Numbered from the stretch's first letter, positions 32,698-43,127 are shown. The stretch: 64,000 bases of DNA from an uncultured Bacteroidales bacterium (GCA_902772585.1 CACYBB010000019.1:1-64000); one strand, 5' to 3'. Made by a program: numbers and translations. Notes: generated by a model not told the origin, from the sequence alone.

Positions 32698-35600
32698 TTA
32701 CTTCTTGCTAACGACTTTCTTGCCGTTCACAATCGTAATGCCCTTATAGCCATTATTCACGCGCTGACCACTGAGGTTGTAAGCATTGCCTCTTGCAGTT
32801 TCAACAACGCTGATTTCAGAGATGCCTACGGCCTTACGATGATTCTCAAGGTCAGCAGCGAGCTTTGTTACGATGGCATCAATAGCAGTCTTGTTGTCTT
32901 CCAAGCTCTTGTCCTCGTCGAAAGCAAGGGCCTCGATGTCTGCCTTGGCGGTAGTAACCAGTTGCTGGCAAACCTCGTCATCACCCTCCAACAACAATGC
33001 ATCACAGTCTGCCTTCTTCGTGTCCTTATAGTCGTTGAACGCCACTTCGTTGTCGTTCACGAAGGTAACATTCGCATTGGGGAACTTCGCTTCCCATGCA
33101 GAGCACTTGACGACATGCATCTTGGTAGCCTTTTCGGCCATGAACTGTTCGTAGTCATCGTAGCCTTGCCATTCCAGATTAGCAGGATCGGCCTTGCAAT
33201 AAACATCAGCGAGGTTGCTCATACCCCAGAAGGCTCCATATTCTATCTGATTCACTGTAGCAGGGAGATTCAGGGTGGTCACGCCCGTACAACCCGCAAA
33301 GGCGCTATTACCAATATGCTGCAAACCCGTTTCTGCTGCAGTTCTGCGCGATGCATTGGCAGCAGGTTCTTCGATGGTCAGCGTAGTCAGACCCGTACAA
33401 CCGCTAAAGGCATTACGGCCAATGCTGGTGACGCTGGCAGGGATAGTCATCGTCGTCAGACCGGTACAGCCGTCGAACGCATACATATCAATGCTGGTAC
33501 TTCCTTCCGGAATCTCCACAGAGGTCAGTTCCGTATTGTTCCTGAAGGCTTGTTCGCCGACGCCATCGACCGTACCCATATACGTAACAGTACCCTTGCC
33601 GTCAGCGAACTCGTGAGATACCAAGTCGTAAGCACCATTGAACTTCGTGAAGTCGTCAAAGGTATCGATCTTCGCATTGGCATTGTAGGTCAGCGTGGAC
33701 GATTCTACCTCGATGTCGCCCACAAAGGTACACTTGGCTTCAGGGTACTTCTCTTCCCAAGCCGTCTGGTTCACCACATGGAACTTCGTGGCCTTCTCAG
33801 GCATGAAGGTGTTGAAGGCGTAGTCTCTCCAGTAAAGTTTGTTGGGATAAGCCTTGCACCATATATTCTCGAGGGCAGACACCTCCACAAAGGCATCTTG
33901 ATCGATTTTGATCACAGTAGAAGGGATGGTCAGCTTCGCCAACTTGGTGCAACCAGCAAACTCATAGTAGCCGAATTGTTCCAGACCCTCAGGCAGTACA
34001 ATCTCTTCTATGTTCGTACAACCACGGAACGTACCGCCGCACAATATCTTGACTGAAGACGGAATGCTGACGGAAGTAAGACTGGTCAGATACTCAAAAG
34101 CCCAGGCCTCGACTCTCTCCGTTCCTTCTGGTATCTCCAGCTTGGTAATCGGTTCGTTCTGCTCGACAGTGCCGAGATACAGCGTGCCTGATGGCTGCTG
34201 AGGAGGATACCAACCATCAACTCTGTGGCGAGCATGGCACCACGACTTGAGGTCGGCAACAATGACTTTCTCCAAGGCATTACAGTTCTTAAACGAGCCT
34301 ATGTAAGTGATGGTAGAAGGAATATTGATTTGCTTCAGAGCGGTGCAGTCGTCGAACATGGCGAGATACTCCACACCCTCTGGTATGAAAATGGTCTCCA
34401 GACTCGGGTTGTTCCTGAGACTACCTATTTTCTTGACAGTAGAAGGAATGGTGATGTTTCTCAGTTTGGGATTATCTGTGAATCCTGCTATTTCCTCCAC
34501 TCCCTCGTCGAAGACAACTGTCTCCAAGCTGTTACAACTCATGAAGTCCTGAAAGCTCAGCTTCTTGATGCTGCCAGGGATACGTACCTCTTTCAATGCG
34601 TGGCAATAGTAGAACGAGCCGTCCAGTTCGGTGATACCATCCGTCAGCGTCAGCGTTTCAAGTTGCTCGCAACTGACGAACGACTGCAACATGTTTCTGA
34701 TGGTCGAAGGCAATGTCAGCGTTTTCAGACCCGAATGTGAGAATGCATTGAAGCCAATCGTCTCAATACCCTCAGGGATGGTGACTGATGCGAGGTTCGA
34801 ACACCTCATGAAAGCACCCTCATTGATGGTCTTGATGCTTGCAGGAATCTCAACGTTCGTCAGGCCTGTACAAGAATAAAATGAATTAGCACCAAGATAG
34901 GTCATCTTGTCATGGAAGGTGACCGACTTCAGTCCCTCGCAACGACAGAAGGCATAATCGCCAATGCTGGTAATCTCCTCTGGAATCACCAAGTTGGTAA
35001 TCTCCTGATTATTCGTGTCGTAGATGTGCTTGGCATAATAGATAGGATTAGAGTAGATGCCCTTGATGACCATCGAGCACCACCACTTCAGGTCCTTGAT
35101 GACAAAGTGACCCTTTTCCAAATCCGTGCAGGCTTCGAATGTCAGACCACTAACGTCACCTATCTCCTTCAATGACAGCGGCAGGTCGATATCCGTCAGT
35201 TTTTGACACGCATAGAATGCCTTGAAGCCAAGTTTCTCCACACCTTCAGGAATGACAATCCTCACCAAGTCATTTTGGAACTGCAGACAATTACTGCCAA
35301 ACTCCGTCACCTTGCCGACATAGACCACCGTACCTTCGCCTGTCGGGTCTTCTGGTAATTGCTTCACAAAGTCGTGTTGGGACACAGCAGCTGCACCCAC
35401 GAAGTACTGTATTTCCTCGAAACGGGGAAGCTTGGTTTTGCCAGTATAGTAAACGGTAGTCATCGTGACGGCCTTGACTGCCGATGCATAGCTGCTCCAT
35501 CCGGCAGCGCCCTGGTAGGAGGCGATGGCTGCTTCAGGCACGTAGATGTCTGCCAGCGTAGCGATGGGCACCTGCTTGGGATTCTCAGGATCTGTCACGT

Positions 35601-36072
35601 CGTTATCATAGAACACAGACGTTTCCATGCCTTCGTCACCCAACGTCAGAGGAACTGTTGCCAAACTGTAGATAGCAGCCAGCTTCTTGCACTCGCCAAA
35701 GGCATCTATCCCAATAGACGTCACCGAGCTGAACAGCACCACCTGCTCCAGTTTGCTTTCCATGTAGAAGTAGTTGGCAGGGATATTGGTAATACCCTCT
35801 CCCACTATCACCTTCTTAAGGGTCGTAAAATAGCCGTCACCACTTTGCTTGGTCCAGTCACTCTGTTGCCAGGGGCGAGCTCCTTCAAACATCTTGCCTG
35901 TACCCGTAAAGGTCAGCGTTCCAGTGTTTGTGTCAAACGACCATTGAACAGCATCTGTTGGTTCATCGTCATTGCTGGCACCACAATTACCGCTATACAC
36001 GGTAGCATTCACACTCGCGCACACCATTAAAGCAAATAGTGCACACATCACTCGTTGTAGTTTTGTTTTCAT
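32698..36072 (-). CDS. BspA-like leucine-rich-repeat surface protein
   Basis: A 1124-residue exported protein with a signal peptide (MVCASVNA) and many LRR_5/BspA-type repeats (patterns such as SVTSIGRNAFSGCTGLTTL and IPEGIETIGFNAFSHSGLK) over about residues 85-950, ending in a linker and the tail NAYNLSGQRVNNGYKGITIVNGKKVV. BspA-like repeats act in adhesion to host matrix or other bacteria in Tannerella and relatives. The tail resembles that of the GH53 enzyme and could direct type IX secretion. The next gene, an HTH/membrane pair, is 82 bp upstream. No promoter of the TAnnTTTG type is obvious. Confidence 0.88.
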   Translation of the reverse strand: MKTKLQRVMCALFALMVCASVNATVYSGNCGASNDDEPTDAVQWSFDTNTGTLTFTGTGKMFEGARPWQQSDWTKQSGDGYFTTLKKVIVGEGITNIPANYFYMESKLEQVVLFSSVTSIGIDAFGECKKLAAIYSLATVPLTLGDEGMETSVFYDNDVTDPENPKQVPIATLADIYVPEAAIASYQGAAGWSSYASAVKAVTMTTVYYTGKTKLPRFEEIQYFVGAAAVSQHDFVKQLPEDPTGEGTVVYVGKVTEFGSNCLQFQNDLVRIVIPEGVEKLGFKAFYACQKLTDIDLPLSLKEIGDVSGLTFEACTDLEKGHFVIKDLKWWCSMVIKGIYSNPIYYAKHIYDTNNQEITNLVIPEEITSIGDYAFCRCEGLKSVTFHDKMTYLGANSFYSCTGLTNVEIPASIKTINEGAFMRCSNLASVTIPEGIETIGFNAFSHSGLKTLTLPSTIRNMLQSFVSCEQLETLTLTDGITELDGSFYYCHALKEVRIPGSIKKLSFQDFMSCNSLETVVFDEGVEEIAGFTDNPKLRNITIPSTVKKIGSLRNNPSLETIFIPEGVEYLAMFDDCTALKQINIPSTITYIGSFKNCNALEKVIVADLKSWCHARHRVDGWYPPQQPSGTLYLGTVEQNEPITKLEIPEGTERVEAWAFEYLTSLTSVSIPSSVKILCGGTFRGCTNIEEIVLPEGLEQFGYYEFAGCTKLAKLTIPSTVIKIDQDAFVEVSALENIWCKAYPNKLYWRDYAFNTFMPEKATKFHVVNQTAWEEKYPEAKCTFVGDIEVESSTLTYNANAKIDTFDDFTKFNGAYDLVSHEFADGKGTVTYMGTVDGVGEQAFRNNTELTSVEIPEGSTSIDMYAFDGCTGLTTMTIPASVTSIGRNAFSGCTGLTTLTIEEPAANASRRTAAETGLQHIGNSAFAGCTGVTTLNLPATVNQIEYGAFWGMSNLADVYCKADPANLEWQGYDDYEQFMAEKATKMHVVKCSAWEAKFPNANVTFVNDNEVAFNDYKDTKKADCDALLLEGDDEVCQQLVTTAKADIEALAFDEDKSLEDNKTAIDAIVTKLAADLENHRKAVGISEISVVETARGNAYNLSGQRVNNGYKGITIVNGKKVVSKK

Positions 36073-36154
36073 AAGCGTAATAATATTTATTGGTTAGTTT
36101 AAAAAATAGACAATATAAGGTATATCAATTACATAGAAACGAAATGGTTGGAGT

Positions 36155-36496
36155 TTAAGAAGCTACCCCTCTCGATTTCTTCTCTTCTTGAGCAGGAACG
36201 CCTTCAGCGAACATTTTCTGCAGACCTTGTTCGTAGATTTGTAGAGCTTCGCGACCCAAGCGGGTAATGCGACAGACACTACGGGCAGTAGGGCCTGAAC
36301 CACTCTTGCTGACCTCTAAGTAGCCAGCATCCTTGAGAGTGGTAATCTGGACGCTGAGGTTGCCACGCGTACTACCGGTAATCTCACACAGATACATGAA
36401 GTTGGCACTCTCCAGACTGGCCAGCGCCACCATGATTTTCAGTCGCAACTCGTTGTGCAACAGGGGATTGATAACAGCAAACTTAAATGGACTCAT
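36155..36496 (-). CDS. Winged-helix transcriptional regulator
   Basis: A 113-residue protein with a single winged helix-turn-helix (NELRLKIMVALASLESANFMYL, then the recognition segment STRGNLSVQITTLKDAGYLEV) of the ArsR/MarR-like HTH_34 type, and a short tail of mixed charge. No sensing domain. Its start overlaps the end of the membrane-protein gene by 14 bp; pairs like this often have the regulator controlling its membrane partner. Confidence 0.85.
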   Translation of the reverse strand: MSPFKFAVINPLLHNELRLKIMVALASLESANFMYLCEITGSTRGNLSVQITTLKDAGYLEVSKSGSGPTARSVCRITRLGREALQIYEQGLQKMFAEGVPAQEEKKSRGVAS

Positions 36497-37100
36497 GTTT
36501 TTTCACATAATTATGAAACAGGTGACCAGGGATAATCAGGGCGATGACGGAGATGATGGAAGCCACAAGGAGCTGCCACGGCCAGAGATCGCCTTGCAAA
36601 AAGAGAGGAGTGACGGAGAGGAACGAGGCAATGATGCCACAGATGGTCTTCGGACGGAAGTGCAGGATGATGCCCGTCATAAAGCAACCAAAGCCAACAA
36701 GCAGCCCCTGATAGGCGCAATAGCACAACGGGAAAATGCCGACAAAGCCCATAGCAGCACCACCCACACAGCTGGCAAAGCCAACGAAAATCCACATCAC
36801 CAGGATAATATTCTGTTCAAGCGTGCGACAGCCCGTACGCTCATAGTCCTCATTCAGGAAATAGACCATCAGTGGTGTACCAATGAGCGGAATACCCATC
36901 CATAACCACGAGCACCAGTCTTCGTTCCATATCAGCAGCGCCAAAAACTCCAGGAAGAGCACAATAGCCGTAGGATATCCCCAAGCCAGAAAAAGGTTCT
37001 CGCCTGTTAACTCACGACGACTCATCACCTGAGCACGGGTGCTACGGATGATGTCCAGTTTCTGACGGGTAGTGCTTGTTATGGTTTCCTCATTGTTCAT
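36483..37100 (-). CDS. Six-helix membrane protein of unknown function
   Basis: A 205-residue protein with about six hydrophobic segments. Its soluble N-terminus (residues 1-35) is helical and charged (TTRQKLDIIRSTRAQVMSRRE). I recognise no named family. The start may also be the ATG 6 bp upstream. Co-transcribed with the winged-helix regulator, which may control it; a -7-like TATCTTTG (reverse of 37139-37146) precedes it. Confidence 0.7.
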   Translation of the reverse strand: MNNEETITSTTRQKLDIIRSTRAQVMSRRELTGENLFLAWGYPTAIVLFLEFLALLIWNEDWCSWLWMGIPLIGTPLMVYFLNEDYERTGCRTLEQNIILVMWIFVGFASCVGGAAMGFVGIFPLCYCAYQGLLVGFGCFMTGIILHFRPKTICGIIASFLSVTPLFLQGDLWPWQLLVASIISVIALIIPGHLFHNYVKKHESI

Positions 37101-37252
37101 GGGCATTACTTGGTTGGTAGTTGTATCATAGTTTACTGCAAAGATAATGTTTATTTCTTAAACAATCCCTAAAAAAGTGCATATTTAACAAATATTTAAC
37201 AAAATAACCTTAAACATTAAGGATAAAGAGTACAATTTACAATAATAATTGC

Positions 37253-37260
37253 TACCTTTG
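37253..37260 (+). promoter_or_regulatory. -7 element of the M23 peptidase gene
   Basis: TACCTTTG followed by GCA, about 55 nt before the ATG. The expected TTG is not clear. Confidence 0.6.
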
Positions 37261-37315
37261 CAGCGTTCTATTTCCATAATGGATTGAAAATCAACAAGAA
37301 CTAAAACAATTAATA

Positions 37316-38251
37316 ATGCAGAAAATTAAGAAATTTGCAATACTGACAATAGCAACAATATGTACTCTCCCGATGATGGGACAAGACCTCTTGGCACGTC
37401 AGGCCCCCATAGACCGCAAAATGAAAGCCGTAGACAGTGTAGCGCTACAGCGACTGATATTCACCGAAAATTATGACTCTCCTGCTGAAGACCTCTATGA
37501 GGACTGGAGCAACAAATATGCACACCAGGAAACGGCGTTGCCTGACTCTTTCCGTATCTCGCTGAAAGATTTCTGCATGCCTACCACCAGCCGTGTGCTG
37601 ACAAGTAACTTTGGTGCCCGCTGGGGACGCCAGCATAAGGGTTTGGACATCAAGGTTTATATTGGTGACACCATACGTGCTGCTTTCTCTGGTAAAGTAC
37701 GCATCGTACGCTACGAGCGTCGTGGCTATGGTAAGTATGTTGTCATCCGCCACTACAACGGTCTGGAGACCATCTATGGTCACCTGTCAGAGCAGTTGGT
37801 AGAGGAAGATCAGGAAGTACGTGCTGGCGATGTTATCGGACTGGGTGGTAACACTGGTCGTAGCACGGGTTCACACCTGCATTTCGAGACTCGTCTCTGT
37901 GGTGTAGCTCTGAACCCCGCCATCATGTTTGACTTCCGCAATCAGGATGTCGTCGACGACTACTACATGTTCCACAAGGACACCTACCAACAGGAGTCTG
38001 TCGTTGCCACTCGCCTGCGTGGTGTTGGTGGCTCGTCATTCAATGGCGAGGGTGACGAAGAGGTTGAGTTGGCCTCAGCAGCACCTGCAGCAACATATCA
38101 ACATGAGTCTCGTTTCCACAAGGTTCGTAAGGGTGAGACCCTCTACTCTATCGCCCGCAAGCGTGGTACCTCTGTAAATGCTATCATGAAGCTGAACCAC
38201 CTGAAGAAGACTTCTAAGCTGAAGCCCGGTCAGATTCTGAAGTTCAACTAA
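37316..38251 (+). CDS. M23 family metallopeptidase with LysM domain
   Basis: A 311-residue exported protein: signal peptide (LPMMGQ), M23 peptidase domain with zinc ligands in QHKGLDIK and SHLHFETR (HxH), and a C-terminal LysM (HKVRKGETLYSIARKRGTSVNAI) that binds peptidoglycan. It should cut peptide bridges of the cell wall in the periplasm. Followed by a strong terminator and convergent with the mre/rodA operon. Confidence 0.92.
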   Translation: MQKIKKFAILTIATICTLPMMGQDLLARQAPIDRKMKAVDSVALQRLIFTENYDSPAEDLYEDWSNKYAHQETALPDSFRISLKDFCMPTTSRVLTSNFGARWGRQHKGLDIKVYIGDTIRAAFSGKVRIVRYERRGYGKYVVIRHYNGLETIYGHLSEQLVEEDQEVRAGDVIGLGGNTGRSTGSHLHFETRLCGVALNPAIMFDFRNQDVVDDYYMFHKDTYQQESVVATRLRGVGGSSFNGEGDEEVELASAAPAATYQHESRFHKVRKGETLYSIARKRGTSVNAIMKLNHLKKTSKLKPGQILKFN

Positions 38252-38280
38252 GGAATAAAGGAATAACAAGCGATAATAAT

Positions 38281-38315
38281 AGCGGACTGCACCATTGTGT
38301 GGTCCGCTTTTTCGT
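38281..38315. terminator. Terminator between M23 peptidase and rodA
   Basis: AGCGGAC (38281-38287) pairs with GTCCGCT over a 15-nt loop, followed by TTTTT. Located between convergent units, so it may serve both. Confidence 0.8.
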
Positions 38316-38354
38316 TATTACGTTATTTCGTTATAACGTCATATCGATTTCTCT

Positions 38355-39806
38355 TTACGACAATCGGCGCGAGGCATCCAGACGCAGGAAGATGAACAGG
38401 AGCAAGGTAAAGCCCCACAGCGAGGAGCCACCGTAACTGAAGAATGGCAGGGGGATGCCAATGACTGGTGTCAAGCCCAGCACCATGCCCACATTGATGA
38501 ATACATGGAACAGGAAGATGCTCAGAACGCAATAGCCATAAACCCTTCCAAAGGGCATAGGTTGTCGTTCTGACAGATAGATAAGCCGCCAAATGAGCGC
38601 CAGGAACAACAGCAACACACCAGCAGAACCCAGGAAGCCCTCTTCCTCGCCCACAGTACAGAAGATAAAGTCGGTATCCTGCTCAGGAACGAACTTCAGC
38701 TTCGTCTGTGTACCATTCAAGAAACCTTTGCCCTGAAGACCACCAGAGCCAATGGCTATCTCTGACTGGTGGACGTTATAGCCGGCACCACGTAAGTCCT
38801 CATCAAGTCCCAGCAACACGTTGATACGTGAACGCTGGTGAGGCTCCATCACATTCTGCATAATGAAGTCGGCACCATAGTAGAACAATCCCGAAGCCAG
38901 TGCAAAAAGGGCAATGAAGAAATAGTTTCGGATGCGTGAGGACAACGCCTGGACAAACAGATAGCCTACCAAGATGACAACTTGTGCTATCTGGATATAG
39001 ACAATATTGACACCAAAAGCCAACAACGGCAGTGATAGCAACGTGACTCCCACAGCGCATAGCAGCATGCGCCATGCCAATTTACGATGACAGTAGGTCC
39101 ACACCATACCGATAGAGAACAGCTGGATAAGTACCATCACGGCAAAAGGTCCCACCATCGCTGACGAGGAACCCATAGCGACATCAGCATAACGGATGCC
39201 CACCACGAAATAGACCACCATAGCAACACCCGTAAAGAGGATGCTACCTGGCATTCCCTCACGATAGAACATCAGGAAGAAAGACAGATAGACCAGTGCC
39301 GAACCGGTCTCGCGCTGCAGGACAATACAAAGCATCGGCAACAGAATCACCAACAGCGCAGCACCAAAATGGCGCCACTGCTGGATGTTGTAGCCATAGA
39401 TAGACATCAGTTTGGCGAGCGCTAAGGCTGTGGCAAACTTTGCAAACTCAGCTGGTTGTAGTCGCAATGGCCCTAATACCAGCCACGATCTGGAGCCCTT
39501 GATACTATGCGGATTGAAGATGGTAGCAAAGAGCAGTAGCAGCAATAAGGCATAGATAACAAAAGAAAAGGTGTCATATATCCTGTCGTCGAGCAGTAGG
39601 ACAATGATGCCCAGCATGATACTGGTGCCTATCCAGACAATCTGCATACCAGAGCGTGTAGACAGCGAGAATATATCCGTCTCACCATACGAGTAACTGG
39701 CTCCACAGACACTGATCCAGCCAAACGACAACAGGGCGATGTAAATCAACACCGTCCACCAGTCGAGGTTGCGCAGCACGCTTTGTTGTCTTTTATCTGC
39801 TTCCAT
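38355..39806 (-). CDS. rodA: Rod-shape-determining protein RodA (SEDS glycosyltransferase)
   Basis: A 483-residue multi-pass SEDS protein with the conserved segments PAEFAKFATALALAK, the HQSEIAIGSGGLQGKGFLNG loop, and PEQDTDFIFCTVGEEEGFLG; about ten membrane helices. It polymerises glycan strands during side-wall growth together with PBP2, encoded 14 bp upstream. Last gene of the mre operon. It is longer than E. coli RodA (about 370) mainly through an internal extra hydrophobic region. Confidence 0.95.
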   Translation of the reverse strand: MEADKRQQSVLRNLDWWTVLIYIALLSFGWISVCGASYSYGETDIFSLSTRSGMQIVWIGTSIMLGIIVLLLDDRIYDTFSFVIYALLLLLLFATIFNPHSIKGSRSWLVLGPLRLQPAEFAKFATALALAKLMSIYGYNIQQWRHFGAALLVILLPMLCIVLQRETGSALVYLSFFLMFYREGMPGSILFTGVAMVVYFVVGIRYADVAMGSSSAMVGPFAVMVLIQLFSIGMVWTYCHRKLAWRMLLCAVGVTLLSLPLLAFGVNIVYIQIAQVVILVGYLFVQALSSRIRNYFFIALFALASGLFYYGADFIMQNVMEPHQRSRINVLLGLDEDLRGAGYNVHQSEIAIGSGGLQGKGFLNGTQTKLKFVPEQDTDFIFCTVGEEEGFLGSAGVLLLFLALIWRLIYLSERQPMPFGRVYGYCVLSIFLFHVFINVGMVLGLTPVIGIPLPFFSYGGSSLWGFTLLLFIFLRLDASRRLS

Positions 39807-39820
39807 CTCTTACTTCTCTA

Positions 39821-41674
39821 TTATCGGCTCGTAGAACCATACGAGATATGTCTGTTCTGGAACTCCTCAGCCTTCTTCTTAGAAGCCTCCGAGAGTTTAC
39901 CATTGATATACTGTTCCATAATCAGCCCACCAATGGGCACACCATAGGTAGCACCCCATCCACCGTTCTCCACATAGACGGCAACGGCAATCTTTGGCTT
40001 ATCCATAGGCGCAAAGCCCATAAATACCGAGTGGTCATGACCACGGTTCTGGGCCGTACCCGTCTTACCACACGCCATGAAGTCGTATTTCGCCAACTCA
40101 TGACAAGTGCCACCAGTAGCAGAGGCACGCATACCTTGTACAACATAGTCATAAGACTCTTTCGACGCCTTGGTATGACGATGCTGTGTATAGAGCGAAT
40201 CCAATTGCTCGCCCTGGATGCGCTTCACCACATGCGGTGTGATGAACCATCCACGATTGGCGATGGTAGCACCCAGATTAGCTATCTGCAAGGGAGTGGC
40301 ATTGACCTCACCCTGCCCGATGGCGATAGAGATAATGGTCAGTCCGTTCCATGAGCCTTTATACGCCTTGTCATAGAACTCAGCATTAGGTATCAGTCCA
40401 CGCTTCTCACCAGGCAGGTCGATGCCCAATTTATAGCCAAAGCCCATGCTCACCATATAGTCACGCCACGTGTTCATGGCTTTCTGTACACTGCCATACT
40501 TATTCTTGGCACCTATCATATAATAGAGGCCCCAACAGAAATAGCCATTACACGATGTTGACAACGCAGGAATAAGAGGTAGCGGGGCAGCATGTCCGTG
40601 ACAACCCACATGCAGACCTTTATAGTTGAATCCGTGGGCGCAGGGATAGGATGTATGGGTAGGATGAAGAATGCCTTCCGTCATAAAAGTTAGGCCCTGC
40701 GTAGTCTTAAACGTAGAACCTGGTGGATACTGTCCCATGATACTACGGTTCAGCAGGGGTTTCCAGACGTTCTGGCTGAGCAGGCGATGACTCTTCGAGC
40801 GCTGACGACCTACCATCATACGAGGGTCATAGCTGGGTGATGATACCATACACAACACTTCGCCCGTCTTAGGTTCGATGGCTACGATAGAGCCTATCTT
40901 TCCTTCCATCAGTCGCTCACCCAGCGCCTGCAGGTCAGCATCCAGTCCCAGTGTCAGGTTCTTGCCTGCCACCGCACGACGGTCGAAACGTCCATTCTGA
41001 TAGCGTCCCTGTACACGACCATGAGCATCGCGCAACAGAATCTGCATACCTTTCTCGCCACGCAATTGTTTTTCGTAACTACGCTCAACGCCCAACTTAC
41101 CGATATAGTCACCTGGCTGGTAATAGTCGTCTTCCTCGATATCAGCAGGTGACACCTCTGCCACATCGCCCAGCACATGGGCAGCAAAGGGATAACGGTA
41201 CTGACGAATGGTACGGCGCTGGATATAGAAGCCAGGAAAGCGGAACATCTTCTCTTGGAAGACGCTGAAATCAGCCTCTGACAGCTGACTCATAAAGAGT
41301 TGTTCGGTAAAGCGTGAATAACCGGGATTCTTCGAACGGTCCTTGATGGTCTCCATACGACGATCGAAGTCCTCACGGGTGATGTTCAGTGCCTCACAGA
41401 GGTCAAGGGTATCCAAATGGTCCTTGGCCTCGTTCATCACCACCATAATATCATATGCTGGCTGGTTATATACCAGCAGTTTGCCATTACGATCGTAGAT
41501 ACCACCACGAGAGGGGTACTCTATCTTCTTTAAGAAAGCATTAGAGTCAGCACTCTTCTTATAGTCGTCACTGGTAATCTGGAGCATGAAGAGACGGATG
41601 ATGTAGATTACCACGATGAGCAATGCCACACCACCAATCACATAGTGTCTATAGTCTAACGAGTAGTCCTTCAT
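39821..41674 (-). CDS. mrdA: Penicillin-binding protein 2 (peptidoglycan transpeptidase)
   Basis: A 617-residue class B PBP with one N-terminal membrane helix, a dimerisation domain and a transpeptidase domain bearing PPGSTFKT (the active-site Ser), STSCNGYF (SxN) and CGKTGTAQNRGHDH (KTG). It cross-links new wall during elongation as partner of RodA. Family length; position in the mreBCD operon supports PBP2 over PBP3. Confidence 0.95.
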   Translation of the reverse strand: MKDYSLDYRHYVIGGVALLIVVIYIIRLFMLQITSDDYKKSADSNAFLKKIEYPSRGGIYDRNGKLLVYNQPAYDIMVVMNEAKDHLDTLDLCEALNITREDFDRRMETIKDRSKNPGYSRFTEQLFMSQLSEADFSVFQEKMFRFPGFYIQRRTIRQYRYPFAAHVLGDVAEVSPADIEEDDYYQPGDYIGKLGVERSYEKQLRGEKGMQILLRDAHGRVQGRYQNGRFDRRAVAGKNLTLGLDADLQALGERLMEGKIGSIVAIEPKTGEVLCMVSSPSYDPRMMVGRQRSKSHRLLSQNVWKPLLNRSIMGQYPPGSTFKTTQGLTFMTEGILHPTHTSYPCAHGFNYKGLHVGCHGHAAPLPLIPALSTSCNGYFCWGLYYMIGAKNKYGSVQKAMNTWRDYMVSMGFGYKLGIDLPGEKRGLIPNAEFYDKAYKGSWNGLTIISIAIGQGEVNATPLQIANLGATIANRGWFITPHVVKRIQGEQLDSLYTQHRHTKASKESYDYVVQGMRASATGGTCHELAKYDFMACGKTGTAQNRGHDHSVFMGFAPMDKPKIAVAVYVENGGWGATYGVPIGGLIMEQYINGKLSEASKKKAEEFQNRHISYGSTSR

Positions 41675-41693
41675 AGTACTCTCTGTTCCAGCG

Positions 41694-42197
41694 TCAATGA
41701 CTTCTCTTAGCGATCTCGAAGGTAAATATCAGAACAAGTGTCAAGAGTGTGCTGCCAACCACACACATCAGCCAATAGAAGGCATTAAAGAAAGTAAACA
41801 TCTCCAGGCAATAAAACAGCAGACAGTATAACAGCACCATAGGCACAACATAGTAGGCATACTTTACCGGACCAAGAGTCTTCATTGATGGCTGCAGATT
41901 GTCAGCAGAGTCGCGTGGCACATACAACTCCAGATAATAAGGCTGGATAGCAGCTAATATTGTCATCACCGATGCCGCCAACCCTGGTGTATTCGAGAAG
42001 ATGTCGATAATCAGACCCAACAGGAAACTCCACAACAGCACTGACCACTTGGGGTAGTTACGTGGGAACATGGCCACGAAGTAGACATAGAACAGCGGTG
42101 TGGCATAGTGGAACAGATGGATGCGTCCTAACACAATGACCTGTGCCAGGAAAAACAGGGCAAACCACCCTAACCGTTTAAAGAAATCAGCAGACAT
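41694..42197 (-). CDS. mreD: Rod-shape-determining protein MreD
   Basis: A 167-residue membrane protein with about five helices between mreC and the PBP2 gene. MreD sequences are poorly conserved; identification rests mainly on position, size and the LLWSFLLGLIIDIFS segment, which fits the family. It belongs to the elongasome scaffold. Confidence 0.85.
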   Translation of the reverse strand: MSADFFKRLGWFALFFLAQVIVLGRIHLFHYATPLFYVYFVAMFPRNYPKWSVLLWSFLLGLIIDIFSNTPGLAASVMTILAAIQPYYLELYVPRDSADNLQPSMKTLGPVKYAYYVVPMVLLYCLLFYCLEMFTFFNAFYWLMCVVGSTLLTLVLIFTFEIAKRSH

Positions 42198-42249
42198 CTT
42201 TTAATTCTGAATTCCTAATTCCCAATTCCTTTTTCGTAATTCGTAATTA
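42198..42249. repeat. Repetitive spacer between mreC and mreD
   Basis: AATTCTGAATTCCTAATTCC-like near-repeats, then TTCGTAATTCGTAATTAC. The latter is the TTACGAAT word seen at 11511-11541 in inverse orientation. Confidence 0.7.
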
Positions 42250-43119
42250 CTACTCATGTACATTCAGCTTCAGTGAGTCACGAGCAGCCTGCATCACACG
42301 CATACGGGCAGCGATAGAGCGGTCACTGATAACCACAACATCACGCAGGTTGCCAAAGTCGGTCGTCAGCCTCACTTTCAACTTATACGACAGACCATCG
42401 CGGGCATTGTAAACCTCTACGATCTGACCAACAAGGACACCTGGAGGGAAAATGCTTGAGTAGCCATTGGTCTCCACCCAGTCGCCACGCTTGAAACGGG
42501 CATGACGGGGGATATCCTCGACATAAGCATAGGCTGCATCCTCGCCATACCAGCGAAGCACACCAAAATAGCCGTAACCACGGATGGCACAACTGATACG
42601 CGAAGAGTGACTGTTCAAGACAGGGATAACAACACTATAGTGGTCTGACACAAGATAGGTAACACCCACGACACCACGGCCACAGGCCACACCCATGCCG
42701 ACATCCACCCCATCATCCTTGCCCTTGTCAATGGTCATCAGGTTATCCATCTTTCCCAGTTCGTTGCTCACCACCTTAGCAGCAATCAGCTGATAGCGGC
42801 TCAACGAATCCAGGCCTTGCTGTTCCTTTGCATCAATCTTCTGGGTTGCCTCTCCGTACAAACGGCGCAACTGAGTAACCTGGCGCTCCAAGTAATAGTT
42901 ACGAAGCGTCAAGTCCTCATTCACTTTCGTCAATGAGAAATACGATTCCACGGCTGATGTCCACTGGTAGAAGCGACCTGCCACAGCGTTGGCTGACGAG
43001 AACCAGACGCTATTCTGATAGCTATTATAGCTAAACAGAAGAGTCAGGCCGACTGCTTCCAGAAAGATGAAAATCAGCCAGTGGTAATGACGACTGAAAA
43101 ACTCCAGAAGATTCTTCAT
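42250..43119 (-). CDS. mreC: Rod-shape-determining protein MreC
   Basis: A 289-residue bitopic protein: an N-terminal membrane helix, a coiled coil at about residues 70-105 (LTLRNYYLERQVTQLRRLY), and the beta-domain with GVACGRGVVGVTYLVSDHYSV and the C-terminal FPPGVLVGQIVEVY. It is the periplasmic scaffold linking MreB and PBP2. Confidence 0.93.
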   Translation of the reverse strand: MKNLLEFFSRHYHWLIFIFLEAVGLTLLFSYNSYQNSVWFSSANAVAGRFYQWTSAVESYFSLTKVNEDLTLRNYYLERQVTQLRRLYGEATQKIDAKEQQGLDSLSRYQLIAAKVVSNELGKMDNLMTIDKGKDDGVDVGMGVACGRGVVGVTYLVSDHYSVVIPVLNSHSSRISCAIRGYGYFGVLRWYGEDAAYAYVEDIPRHARFKRGDWVETNGYSSIFPPGVLVGQIVEVYNARDGLSYKLKVRLTTDFGNLRDVVVISDRSIAARMRVMQAARDSLKLNVHE

Positions 43120-43127
43120 CTACCTGT

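Noticed and set aside
32659-34056. A 465-residue plus-strand reading frame opposite the BspA-like gene
   Set aside because: It lies wholly antisense to a well-supported repeat protein and has no start signal; long antisense frames are expected opposite repetitive LRR codons.
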